This document shows positions 56,257 to 64,000 of a DNA stretch of 64,000 nt, one piece after another; position 1 is the first letter of the stretch; each line of letters opens with the position of its first letter. This DNA is from Anaerolineae bacterium. GTDB lineage: Bacteria; Chloroflexota; Anaerolineae; Aggregatilineales; JAFGMM01. The stretch is taken from the NCBI GenBank assembly GCA_027494055.1, contig JAOSJO010000001.1, positions 1-64,000 on the forward strand, given 5' to 3'. The notes beneath the pieces were generated by a model that searched no databases, had not been told where the DNA came from, and saw nothing but the letters and a program-made list of their open reading frames with translations. Both the position numbers and the translations under genes were made by a program.

Positions 56257-57289
56257 ATGACCTCTCGCGTTGAAGATAAAGGCCCGGTCCCGGCGGACCA
56301 GCGCCAGGTGTTCAGGGCGCGCCTGGCAGTGTTTGCGCGCAAGAACGGGTTGCAAATCGCGATTGTCGGCGTGTTCTTTGCGATCTGGCTCTTCTTCATC
56401 TGGCGCGCGCCCGGTACGTTCCTTTCTCAGAAATCTACGCCGCGTTCATGATGTCCACCGTGCCGTTCTGGCGTGTGGTCGCCCTGCCGCTGACCCTGGT
56501 CATCATCACGGGTGAGATGGACCTGTCGTTCGGGTCAGTGATGGCGATTGGGGTGACGACGTTTACGACTGGTCTTCGTGGCGACGGAAAGCATCGTGCT
56601 TTCGCTGATCGCCTGCCTGCTCGTCGGCTTCCTGGTCGGGTTCCTGAACGGCGTGATCGTGGTGAAGCTCGGTATCCCCTCCCTGATTGCCACTATCGGC
56701 ACCATGTTCTTCTGGCGCGGCGCTGTCCTGGTGATCACCGGCGAGCAGGGGCAGCCAGACGTATTTCATGACGCGCGGCACGGCCTTCCGCGAGGCGCTG
56801 GTGGGCCGCATCGGCGGCTACCTGCCGGCGCAGATGGTCTGGATGGTGCTGATAGCCATTGCGACATGGATCCTCCTGAACCGCCACAAATTCGGCGCGC
56901 ACGTCTACCTGACTGGCGACAACGAGAACAGCGCGCGCCTCATGGGCGTCAACGTGGACCGGACGCGGATGCTGGTCTTCGCCCTGGTCGGGCTGGCGGC
57001 GGCGTTCGGCGGGGTGCTGTCCAGCATGGAGGTCTTCACGTTCTTCCCCACGCTGGGCGAAGGTTACCTCATGCATACGCTGGCCGCCGTCTTCCTGGGC
57101 GGCACGTCGGTGTTCGGCGGCACCGGGACCAATCCTGGGGACATCTGGTCGGCTGCTTCATCATCGGCAGGCTTGCCGCCGGGCATCGTCGCCATCGGCG
57201 CGACCGGGATGGGGACGCAGGTCATCTTCGGCTTGATTATCGTGGTCTCGGTCGCGATGCACGCCTTCCTGCGGCGCAGGATGGAGTGA
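56257..57289 (+). CDS. Sugar ABC transporter permease (several frameshifts)
   Basis: About 345 residues of the RbsC/BPD_transp_2 family. In order, over several frames, are FARKNGLQIAIVGVFFAIWL, LPLTLVIITGEMDLSFGSVM, SLIACLLVGFLVGFLNGVIV, then KLGIPSLIATIGTMFFWRGA. These are followed by NRHKFGAHVYLTGDNENSAR, LMGVNVDRTRMLVFALVGLA and VFLGGTSVFGGTGTNPG. The segment GDNENSARLMGVNV with GTSVFGG is the family's cytoplasmic coupling signature. At least four single-base changes are needed (about 56430, 56575, 56750 and 57140-57180). TAAGGAAGG precedes the ATG at 56257. It completes the three-gene sugar importer. Confidence 0.85.
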
Positions 57290-57325
57290 CGCGGCGGCGG
57301 CGCGGCATTCTCGAAGCATTCCAGG

Positions 57326-57348
57326 GGGGCGCGGTCATGCCGCGCCCC
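57326..57348 (+). terminator. Hairpin after the permease gene
   Basis: A perfect nine-base stem (GGGGCGCGG with CCGCGCCCC) around TCATG, 36 bases after the permease stop. TCACGTTG follows, so the T-run is poor. Confidence 0.5.
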
Positions 57349-57393
57349 TCACGTTGTAAGTAGGACGACGGCCGGCTTTTCGGCAGGTGGCCC

Positions 57394-58143
57394 ATGCACA
57401 TCGATGTGTTCACCCTCTTTCCGGAGATGTTCGACGGCCCGCTGCACGCCAGTATCCTCGCGCGCGCGCAGGAGGCCGGGCTGCTGCGCGTGGCGCTGCA
57501 CAACATCCGCGACTGGGCGGAAGGCCGGCACAAAGTCACCGACGAGCCGCCCTACGGCGGGGGCGGCGGCATGGTGATGAAGGTCGAGCCGATTGTGCGC
57601 GCGGTCGAGGGCGTGCTCGGCGCGGACGTGGGCCGCGTGCCGGTGATCCTGCTCACGCCGCAGGGCCGCGTGTTCAACCAGCGCATCGCCTACGAGTTTG
57701 CCGCGCACGACCGGCTGGCGCTGATTTGCGGGCGCTACGAGGGCGTGGATGAGCGCGTGCGCGCCCTGGTCGTCACCGACGAGATCAGCATCGGCGATTA
57801 CGTGCTCACCGGCGGTGAGCTGCCGGCGATGGTCCTCATCGACGCGGTGGCGCGCCTCATCCCCGGCGCGCTGGGGGCGCGCTGGGCGCCGGAGGACGAT
57901 TCGCACGCGAGCGGGCTGCTCGAAGGGCCGCACTACACCCGCCCGCCTGAGTTCCGCGGGCTGGCCGTGCCGGAGGTGTTGCTGTCGGGCGATCACGCGC
58001 GCGTGGCGCGCTGGCGGCGCGAACAGGCGATCCGCCGCACGTTCGCGCGCCGGCCCGACCTGCTGGAGGCGGCGGACCTCACCGACGCGGAGCGCGCGTT
58101 CGTCGCGCAGTTGCGCGCCGAGGCGGCGCAGCAGGGGCAATAG
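57394..58143 (+). CDS. trmD: tRNA (guanine-37-N1)-methyltransferase
   Basis: A 249-residue SPOUT methyltransferase of normal TrmD length. It starts [20 protein letters not shown] and has the substrate loop [19 protein letters not shown], the knot regions [18 protein letters not shown] and [13 protein letters not shown], then [20 protein letters not shown], with the catalytic Asp in the segment [18 protein letters not shown]. It methylates N1 of G37 in tRNAs reading CNN codons and prevents frameshifting. It lacks the usual rpsP-rimM-rplS neighbours here. It starts close after the transporter terminator and may have its own promoter. Confidence 0.95.
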   Translation: MHIDVFTLFPEMFDGPLHASILARAQEAGLLRVALHNIRDWAEGRHKVTDEPPYGGGGGMVMKVEPIVRAVEGVLGADVGRVPVILLTPQGRVFNQRIAYEFAAHDRLALICGRYEGVDERVRALVVTDEISIGDYVLTGGELPAMVLIDAVARLIPGALGARWAPEDDSHASGLLEGPHYTRPPEFRGLAVPEVLLSGDHARVARWRREQAIRRTFARRPDLLEAADLTDAERAFVAQLRAEAAQQGQ

Positions 58144-58149
58144 GCGCGC

Positions 58150-58911
58150 CTACAGCCGCTCCACCCACGCCGACTCCAGCGCCAGCCACTGCGCGCCCGG
58201 CGCGTCGAGCGCGCCGCCGCCGAACCGCCCCTGTGGGGTGACGATGGCGTACTGGTTGTCGAGCCAGGCCACGAAGCCGAGCGGACCCGCCGGCGCGTAG
58301 GGCGCGCGGTGCACGAGCGCGCCGTCCACAAAGAACGCCGCGCGCCTGGGCCACCACTCCAGCGTGTAGGTATGCCACTCGTCCAGCGCGACCGGGAGCA
58401 GCGCCTCGCTGACGCCGAGCGCGCGCTGCCCAACCGGCCACAGCCGCCGGTAGAGCGCCGGCACGCGCATCAGCAGCACGCCAAGCGGGGCGAGCGGCGC
58501 GAGCGCGAAGAAAGCCGGCTGCATCGCGTTGAAGGTGGCGGCTTTCCAGCCCGGACCCGGCACGCCCGCCGCGAGCGCCATGTCTGAGGGGGGCGAGCTG
58601 AAGAAGAACCAGACCGCGCGCGGCAGGCGCGGCAGGCGGCGCAACCCCGGCGAGAGCGGGCTGTTCCAGAAGCCGAAGCCCGCCGTCCCCTTGAGCTGGT
58701 CCGCCGGGTGCGAGGCGCGCGCGCGCACGGTGAGGCGCAGCGGCGGTCGCCAGGCGAAGGCGCTGCGCGGGAGGCCGGCGTAGTCGTCAAGCTGGGCGTT
58801 GCTGTAGGCGGCGCGCGTGGCATCGCGCAGCCGGAGGTAGACGAGGCCGTCGCGCTCGGCCACCTCGCCCACGCCGACTTCAAGAGGCCTCAAGCTGAGG
58901 TTTGTCTGCAC
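58150..58911 (-). CDS. Concanavalin-A-like (GH16-type fold) protein
   Basis: A 253-residue protein resembling the jelly-roll of GH16 and related lectins. It has PLRLTVRARASHPADQLKG, FGFWNSPLSPG, then WFFFSSPPSDMAL, then DEWHTYTLEWWPRRAAFFVD and AGPLGFVAWLDNQYAIVTPQG. The EWHTYTLEW segment is a usual GH16-family back-strand. The ExDxE catalytic triad is not visible, so it may bind rather than cut glucan. GTG 58911 is the start. The gene ends seven bases from the trmD stop, convergently, and no partner gene indicates the substrate. Confidence 0.6.
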   Translation of the reverse strand: MQTNLSLRPLEVGVGEVAERDGLVYLRLRDATRAAYSNAQLDDYAGLPRSAFAWRPPLRLTVRARASHPADQLKGTAGFGFWNSPLSPGLRRLPRLPRAVWFFFSSPPSDMALAAGVPGPGWKAATFNAMQPAFFALAPLAPLGVLLMRVPALYRRLWPVGQRALGVSEALLPVALDEWHTYTLEWWPRRAAFFVDGALVHRAPYAPAGPLGFVAWLDNQYAIVTPQGRFGGGALDAPGAQWLALESAWVERL

Positions 58912-59056
58912 TGGCGTCTCATCCGTCAGTCATCCCGCTGCCTCTTGTATATCGCCTGAGACGCCATCAGGCAAGCGGGCTACCTGTCACGCTCGCTTCG
59001 CGTGCGTGAAAAGCCCTGACGAAAGTCGTGAGCTAAAATGCGCATTCTTCTCTGGC

Positions 59057-59076
59057 CCCGCGACGGAAGTCGCGGG
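59057..59076. repeat. GACTTC-type palindrome, dispersed family
   Basis: CCCGCGAC and GTCGCGGG around GGAA. The 5' flank GCATTCTTCTCTGG and the 3' GGGCTAA match those at 20381-20400 (GCATTGTTCTCTG and GGGCTAA), so the two loci share a longer repeat of about 40 bases. Confidence 0.6.
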
Positions 59077-59126
59077 CTAAGGAAAACGCAACACCACGCC
59101 TGCAACCCGCCGTTGCGCGTCGCGCC

Positions 59127-59556
59127 TCACACGCGCACGGGTTCTATGTCCAGTTCCTTGACTTCGTAGTCCCAGGTAATCTCGACCGAGGGCCGGAGCG
59201 TCGCCGCCACGGAGCAGTACTTCTCCTCCGAGAGCGTGATCGCCTGCTCGACATCGTTCGGGTCGATGCCCACGCCGATCACTTCGTAGTGGATGTGGAT
59301 TTTCTCAAAGCACCACGGCGCTTCGTCGCGCTGTTCGCCAGAAACCCTGATGCGCAGGTCGATGAGCCTGGCGCGCTTCTTTTGCAGGATGTTGGCGACA
59401 TCGTACCCGGTGCAGCTCCCCACGGAGAGCAGCAGCAGGTCCGGAGGGCTTCACGCCCACCCCGTCTTTGGGGCTGGCAATCACGATGGAATGGTCGGTG
59501 CTGTCGGTGCCAACGAACTGCAGGCTCTGCACCCAGGTGAGGTTGACTTCGGACAT
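59127..59556 (-). CDS. OsmC-family peroxiredoxin-like protein (one frameshift)
   Basis: About 142 residues. The first frame has [18 protein letters not shown] and [11 protein letters not shown]. After a one-base surplus near 59445 the second has [21 protein letters not shown], with the peroxidatic-type Cys in GSCTGYDV, then [20 protein letters not shown] and [20 protein letters not shown], with the second Cys in [10 protein letters not shown]. OsmC/Ohr proteins reduce organic or inorganic peroxides with the paired cysteines. AAGGAG stands five bases before the ATG. It lies divergent from icd. Confidence 0.88.
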
Positions 59557-59819
59557 GGCAACTCCTTAAGCGGCTCCTTCGACACGAACGCGCGATTCCA
59601 GCCAGCGCGCAATCTCTATTGTATAGATGCACGGACCGCGCGCCACGTTGCACAATGCGCCAGATTCCTGCCTGCCCGGCGCGGAAACGCGGTATAATCC
59701 CACGTTGTTTGTCAACAATCGGCGCCACAGGCAGCCCGATCTTGTGCGCACGACCGCCGCGCGCGGTGAGGCTTTCGGCGCTTGTTTACACTTCACGCAC
59801 ACAAGGAGATGTCTCAGCA

Positions 59820-61064
59820 ATGGGTTATCGCGTTTCCAGGGTACCCGAAGACGGCGAGAAGATCACGTTCGCCAACGGGAAAATCAACGTACCGGACAAC
59901 CCGATCGTCTGTTTCATCGAGGGGGACGGCATCGGGCGCGACATCATGACCGCCTCTAAACGCATTTGGGACGCCGCCGTAGCGAAGGCCTACGGGGGGA
60001 CCCGGCGCATCGCCTGGATGGAAATCTACGCCGGCGAGAAGGCGGCGAACCTGTACGACGGCGACTACCTGCCCGAAGAGACCTTCGACGCCCTGCGCGA
60101 ATTCAAGGTCGGTATCAAGGGGCCGTTGACCACGCCGGTCGGCGGCGGCTTCCGCAGCCTGAACGTGTCGCTGCGCCAGACGCTCGACCTCTACGCCTGC
60201 GTGCGCCCGGTCAAGTGGTACCGGGGCGTTCCCAGCCCGCTCAAGCAGCCGGAGATGGTGGACGTGGTGATCTTCCGCGAGGCGGTCGAGGACGTGTACG
60301 CGGGCATCGAGTACGAGGCCGGCACGCCCGAAAACGAAAAGCTCGCCCGCCTGCTGCGCGAGGAGTTCGGCGCGGAGTTCTTCGAGGGGTCGGGGTTGGG
60401 CGTCAAGCCGATCAGCGCCTTCGGCACCAAGCGGCTTATGCGCCAGGCGGTCCAGTATGCCATCGACCGGGGGCGCAAGAGCGTCGCGGTGGTGCACAAG
60501 GGCAACATCCAGAAGTTCACCGAAGGCGCATTCCGCAAGTGGTGCTATGAGCTGGCCGCCGAGGCGTTCGGCGACCAAACGATCACCGAGGACGAGCTTT
60601 GGGACCGGTACGACGGCAAGCAGCCTGAGGGCAAGGTGGTCATCAAGGACCGCATCGCGGACATCATGTTCCAGCACATGCTGCTGCGCCCGGCGGAGTT
60701 CGACGTGCTGGTCGCGCCCAACCTCAACGGCGACTACCTCTCCGACGCCATCGCCGCCGAGGTCGGGGGCGTGGGCATCGCGCCCGGCGCGAACATCGGC
60801 GACGAGGTGGCGCTGTTCGAGGCCACGCACGGCACTGCGCCCAAATACACCGACAAGGACGTGGTCAACCCCGGCTCGCTGATGTTCAGCGGGGTCATGA
60901 TGCTGGAGTACATGGGCTGGTGGGACGCCGTCCAAATCATCGAGGCTGCCTACGAGAAGACGCTGGCGCAGAAGGTCGTGACCTACGACTTCGCGCGCCA
61001 GATGGACGGCGCGAAGCAGGTCAAGACCAGCGAGTTCGCCACGGCTCTGATCAACAACATGTAG
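59820..61064 (+). CDS. icd: Isocitrate dehydrogenase (NADP type)
   Basis: A 414-residue protein of normal length. It has [40 protein letters not shown] with the Ser of the isocitrate site, the catalytic Tyr region [12 protein letters not shown], the Lys in [17 protein letters not shown], the metal Asp in [19 protein letters not shown] and the NADP-specific end [15 protein letters not shown]. It oxidises isocitrate to 2-oxoglutarate and CO2 in the TCA cycle. The Lys-Tyr context [12 protein letters not shown] indicates NADP preference over NAD. The ATG at 59820 is the family start; AAGGAG lies about 11 bases upstream. A terminator follows at 61223. Confidence 0.95.
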   Translation: MGYRVSRVPEDGEKITFANGKINVPDNPIVCFIEGDGIGRDIMTASKRIWDAAVAKAYGGTRRIAWMEIYAGEKAANLYDGDYLPEETFDALREFKVGIKGPLTTPVGGGFRSLNVSLRQTLDLYACVRPVKWYRGVPSPLKQPEMVDVVIFREAVEDVYAGIEYEAGTPENEKLARLLREEFGAEFFEGSGLGVKPISAFGTKRLMRQAVQYAIDRGRKSVAVVHKGNIQKFTEGAFRKWCYELAAEAFGDQTITEDELWDRYDGKQPEGKVVIKDRIADIMFQHMLLRPAEFDVLVAPNLNGDYLSDAIAAEVGGVGIAPGANIGDEVALFEATHGTAPKYTDKDVVNPGSLMFSGVMMLEYMGWWDAVQIIEAAYEKTLAQKVVTYDFARQMDGAKQVKTSEFATALINNM

Positions 61065-61222
61065 CGCGGCGATTGTGATGCATTTCTTATACAACTCTTA
61101 TCGCGCGCTAATGGAGGGAGGTATAGTCCGCCCAGGATAGCATACCACCCATATGCTTCCCCCACCCAAAGCCTGGGTGGTGTGTGATCTCCTCTGATCC
61201 TCCTCCTATCCTCCTCAACGAG

Positions 61223-61250
61223 AATGCCCCGTCGAAAGGCGGGGCATTTT
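61223..61250 (+). terminator. Intrinsic terminator after icd
   Basis: Nine-base stem AATGCCCCG with CGGGGCATT around TCGAAAGG, followed by TTCACTG; the stem's own T residues extend the run to TTTT. It is 158 bases after the icd stop. Confidence 0.65.
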
Positions 61251-61306
61251 CACTGCATCTTTTCACATGGTTATGCGCCTATCACAAACCTTGCGATGAA
61301 GGGGTC

Positions 61307-61335
61307 GTAGGGGCGAACCGCCGGTTCGCCCCTAC
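61307..61335. repeat. REP-like palindrome (GTAGGGGC family)
   Basis: GTAGGGGCGAACC, three bases and GGTTCGCCCCTAC, a near-perfect inverted repeat. It is a sister of 21849-21877, 22042-22070 and 39152-39179, and shares the outer GTAGGGGC and GCCCCTAC with the RAYT-flanking palindromes. Confidence 0.75.
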
Positions 61336-61549
61336 CGCCAGGTTTGGCGGTGGATAGGGGCGCAGCGTGCTCTACCTCTACAGAGCGGCACTGCCCGTGT
61401 AATCATTCAGAATCTATCAGTTGCGGGAACCATAAGTCGAACCGTTTCCCTTCATAGTTCCTCTACGCTCGTGTCATGTAAACGTTATCACGATACGCAA
61501 GTCTGGTGTATACTGTGGGATGGAATCATCACCTATTGCGAGAGTCGAA

Positions 61550-62606
61550 ATGCCAGACCTGCGCCGTGACCCCATCTCCGGGCAGTGGGTCGCCATTGCC
61601 ACCGAACGCGCGGTGCGCCCGGAGAGCTTCTTCGTCACCCCTTCCGCCTTCGAAGCCGAAGATGCGTGGTGTCCGTTCTGCCCCGGCAGCGGGCACGACG
61701 AGCGCGAGTTGCTCGCCTACCGCCCCCCTGGCAGCATGCCCGGCGACGACACGTGGACGTTGCGCGTCCTGAAGAACAAATACCCGGCGTTCGAGATGTC
61801 CGGCGAGCGCTATGTGGACCGGCGCGGCGTGTACGAGGCGACCGCCGGCCTGGGCGCGCACGAGGTCATCGTCTACACGCGCGACCACGAGCGCGATCTG
61901 GCGCTGACGACGCCGCAGGGAGGCGACCGACCTGGTGCGCGCGTGCCGCTCGCGGATGCGCGAGCACGCCCGCCACCCGCGCGTCGAGTACGTCTCGCTC
62001 ATCTGCAACCACGGCCCGGAGGCGGGCGCGTCGCTGCGGCACCCGCACTGCCAGCTCCTGGCGATCCCGGTGCTGCCCAGCACCATCGTCACCGAGCTGC
62101 GCGAGGCGGGCTATCACTATGACACGCGCGCCGAGTGCATCTTCTGCGCGCTGCTCAAGCAGGAAGATGAGGAGCTGGACCGCGTGATCTGGCAGAACGA
62201 TTCGTTCGTCGCGTTCGCCCCGTGGGCGTCGCGCGTGCCGTTCGAGACGTGGATTCTGCCCCGCCGCCACGTCGCCAACTTCGAGGACATCATCCACGAC
62301 GAAGCGCCGCAACTCGGCGATATGCTGCGCGAGGTGCTGGCCCGGCTGTACTTCGGGCTGAACAACCCGCCGTTCAACTTCTACATCCATACCGCGCCAT
62401 GCCACCGTGACGATGTCTCGCGCTACTACCACTGGCACATCGAAATCTGGCCCAAGCTCACCAAGCCGGCGGGCTTTGAGCTGAGCACCGGCGTGATGAT
62501 CAACACCGTGTCGCCGGAAGAGGCGGCAGCGTTCCTGCGCAGCGTAAGGCCCGAAATCACCGAGACGCCGATAGGGCAGGTCCTTGCCCCGGCCCCGCTC
62601 CGGTGA
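61550..62606 (+). CDS. galT: Galactose-1-phosphate uridylyltransferase (one frameshift)
   Basis: About 352 residues. The first frame starts MPDLRRDPISGQWVAIATER, with zinc-type Cys in WCPFCPGSGHDE. One extra G near 61918 breaks the frame. The second frame contains the histidine triad in GASLRHPHCQLLAIPVLPS (HPH), ECIFCALLKQEDEELDRVI, and FYIHTAPCHRDDVSRYYHWH. It exchanges UDP between glucose-1-P and galactose-1-P in the Leloir pathway; ATP-adenylyltransferase-like relatives are the alternative. ATG 61550 begins the conserved region; the ATG at 61520 would sit at the predicted transcription start. Confidence 0.9.
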
Positions 62607-62696
62607 CCCGCTCCCCCACCTGACTACCAATTGACCACATTAATTGAACAACCATAGGGATCTTAACGCAATTTTGCTGATAAAAAAGAGATTATT

Positions 62697-62705
62697 TGTT
62701 ATAAT
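62697..62705 (+). promoter_or_regulatory. Extended -10 promoter of the sigma factor
   Basis: TGTTATAAT, an extended -10 element, 88 bases before the ATG. The -35 is weak, as is usual for extended -10 promoters. Confidence 0.6.
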
Positions 62706-62792
62706 AGGCCCAGGACCGAGCCATCCCTTGAGATGTCTTGTGTTGGTAGGCTAAGTGCATTTGGTTGGTAGTTGCTGTAGAAGGAAGAGACG

Positions 62793-63792
62793 ATGGTCGC
62801 CAATCGCAATCCTGAGGAGTCGCCAGGGCCTGCCGCCGACGCCTATGGCGGTGACGCAGCCGACAGAGGCTATGCGCAGGACCCGGACCTGCTCCAATTT
62901 TACCTCCGTGACATCCGCCCGATCTCGTCGCTGCTCACCGCTGAAGAGGAGCAGAACCTGGCGCGCCAGGTGCGCCGGGGGCGTCACGCCCGGCGGATGA
63001 TCGCCCAGGCGAACGGCAGCCTCCCTGCCGAGCAGCGCGAAATCCTTGAGCGGCAGGCTGCCGAAGGCAAGCTGGCGCACACCCGCCTGTTGATGTCCAA
63101 CACGCGCCTGGTGGTGAGCATCGCCAAGCGCTACCAGGGCCTCGGCCTGCCCCTGCCCGACCTGATCCAGGAGGGCAACCTGGGCCTGATGAAGGCCGTG
63201 GAGCGCTTCGACCCCGACCGGGGCGTGCGGCTGAGCACCTACGCCACCTGGTGGATCCGGCAGACCATCTCGCGCGCCGCCGGCGATTCCGGGCGGACCA
63301 TCCGCCTGCCCATCAACCAGGGGCAGCGCTGGGGCCGGCTGCGCCGCGCGCGCGAGGCGCTGCTCCAGGAGTTGGGGGCGCGACCCCACGCTCGAAGAGC
63401 TGGCGCAGGCCACCGACCTGACGGTGGAGCAGGTCGAGCACACCGTCACCGCCGCGCGCGAGCCGCTGCCGATTGACGAGCTTGTGGGCGAGGACGAAGA
63501 CCGCACCCGTGAAGACCTGCTCGCCGACGTGGAGAGCGAGGACCCGGAGACGGCCACCATGCAGACGCTGCTCTCCGAGAAGGTGGAGCACCTCCTCGCG
63601 ACGCTGCCGCCGCGCGAGGCGAACATCCTCAAGCTGCGCTACGGCCTGGTGGACGGCGAGACGCGCAGCATGGCCCAGATCGGCCAGATGATGGGCTACT
63701 CGCGCGAGCGCATCCGCCAGTTGCAGCACGAGGCGCTGGACAAACTTCGCGAACTGGAGCACGAGCCCGAACTGCGCGACTTCCTGAGCTGA
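62793..63792 (+). CDS. sigA: RNA polymerase sigma-70 (primary/RpoD-like) factor (one frameshift)
   Basis: About 333 residues with regions 1.2 to 4. Region 1.2 has [20 protein letters not shown]. Region 2 has [20 protein letters not shown] and then [20 protein letters not shown] and [18 protein letters not shown], including the residues that melt the -10 box. A surplus G in GGGGG (63374-63378) breaks the frame in region 3. Region 4 has [20 protein letters not shown] and [20 protein letters not shown], which read the -35 box. It would be the vegetative or a closely related group 2 sigma factor. It has no region 1.1 and is short, so a group 2 member is possible. Confidence 0.9.
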
Positions 63793-63840
63793 GCGCGTCC
63801 CCCGACAACCCGGCTCGAGAGGCCCGCGCAAACGCGCAAC

Positions 63841-63871
63841 GGGGGACGACACCCTGGTCGTCCCCCATTTG
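63841..63871 (+). terminator. Intrinsic terminator of the sigma factor gene
   Basis: A perfect 10-bp stem (GGGGGACGAC with GTCGTCCCCC) around ACCCTG, followed by ATTTGTTTC. It is 49 bases after the sigma factor stop. Confidence 0.85.
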
Positions 63872-63921
63872 TTTCCCCGCCTGCGGGCAATGCGATCGTT
63901 TTCGCGCCAGTGGGTGAGCGG

Positions 63922-64000
63922 TCAGTGCCCGTTCGCGCGCCAGGTCGCGTCCGGCGCGATGAGCTTGAGGTCCTGCCCACCTGCTCAAAGATGTCGAGCG
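63922..64000 (-). CDS. C-terminal end of a truncated gene, unknown product
   Basis: On the minus strand the last bases read LDIFEQVG and, after a one-base change, QDLKLIAPDATWRANGH and a stop at 63922. The pattern is protein-like and cut by the window edge. I do not recognise the family. The frame change near 63980 follows the general pattern of single-base breaks in this window. Confidence 0.35.

Larger units (their letters stand above)
61065..61549. other. Intergenic region with terminator and REP palindrome
   Basis: No gene is seen. The region holds the icd terminator (61223-61250), a palindrome of the GTAGGGGC family (61307-61335) and a -10-like TATACT at 61509-61514 upstream of galT. 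Confidence 0.5.

Noticed and set aside
34298..57289. Programmed ribosomal frameshifting as the reason for the many split genes
   Set aside because: The breaks occur at unrelated positions and lack the slippery heptamers and downstream pseudoknots expected. Base-run errors are simpler.
1..64000. CRISPR array, prophage or integrated plasmid
   Set aside because: No regularly spaced direct repeats of 23-50 bases with unique spacers, and no capsid, terminase, replication or partition genes were seen.
1..64000. tRNA or rRNA genes
   Set aside because: I scanned for the T-arm GGTTCGA pattern with a matching acceptor stem and for rRNA landmarks, and found nothing convincing by eye; a covariance search would be needed to exclude a single tRNA.

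Overview
The window is GC-rich bacterial chromosome with a heterogeneous gene set and no plasmid or phage backbone. An uncultured Chloroflexota (Anaerolineae-like) bacterium is the best guess. The clues are a frameshifted kinase-ATPase-TPR protein, an isolated Flp pilin, small REP-type palindromes, a thioredoxin-NHL protein and the general style of the proteins. This is inference from protein character, not a phylogenetic placement. No rRNA, tRNA or CRISPR array was recognised.

Layout. Bases 1-9500 are an accessory, decayed region. They hold broken DinB-like and pYEATS-like genes, remnants of a tyrosine recombinase and of an IS481-like integrase, a large protein kinase/AAA-ATPase/TPR gene with several frameshifts, a truncated comM, an Rhs core fragment and a WD40 protein. 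Part of this region is bracketed by a duplicated comM 3' end. From 9.5 to 23.7 kb come an Flp pilin, a sulfotransferase, sucCD, a REP-associated transposase flanked by its palindromes, kbl, an O-antigen-ligase/TPR membrane protein, a PIG-L deacetylase, a GNAT protein, a NamZ-like (DUF1343) protein, a thiolase, a lipoprotein and a DapA-family enzyme. From 23.7 to 33.1 kb lie a GT-C glycosyltransferase, a thioredoxin-NHL protein, a DUF4432 mutarotase-like protein, and an operon of a SucD-like protein, a citryl-CoA lyase-like protein, a winged-helix protein and an HD-like protein. From 33.1 to 44.7 kb are an S1-domain protein, an SbcC/Rad50 ATPase, a PadR-controlled operon, priA and metG. From 44.7 to 57.3 kb is a divergent sugar-utilisation locus: a URO-D-family protein, a fucose/arabinose-type isomerase, an FGGY kinase, a GH36 alpha-galactosidase and a class II aldolase on the minus strand, and galM plus a sugar ABC transporter on the plus strand. 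The last part carries trmD, a GH16-like protein, OsmC, icd, galT and a primary-type sigma factor.

Two points matter most to a reader. First, many otherwise well-conserved genes are broken by single-base indels, typically in short G/C runs (for example the GGGGG at 63374-63378 in the sigma factor). This looks like sequencing or assembly error rather than decay, so I give those genes their full intended extents. Second, the metG upstream region looks like a classical attenuator. It has a consensus promoter, a near-leaderless 33-codon leader ORF with Met codons at positions 9, 10 and 12, a competing stem and an intrinsic terminator just before metG. I consider this the most interesting regulatory system in the window.

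How the genes work together. The sugar locus imports a sugar, releases galactose units, and isomerises, phosphorylates and cleaves the product; galM and galT could feed the Leloir branch. SucCD and Icd belong to the TCA cycle, and the SucD-like/citryl-CoA lyase-like pair may be a citrate-cleavage variant. Wzy-TPR, the GT-C enzyme, PIG-L and NamZ-like proteins point to cell-surface glycan handling.
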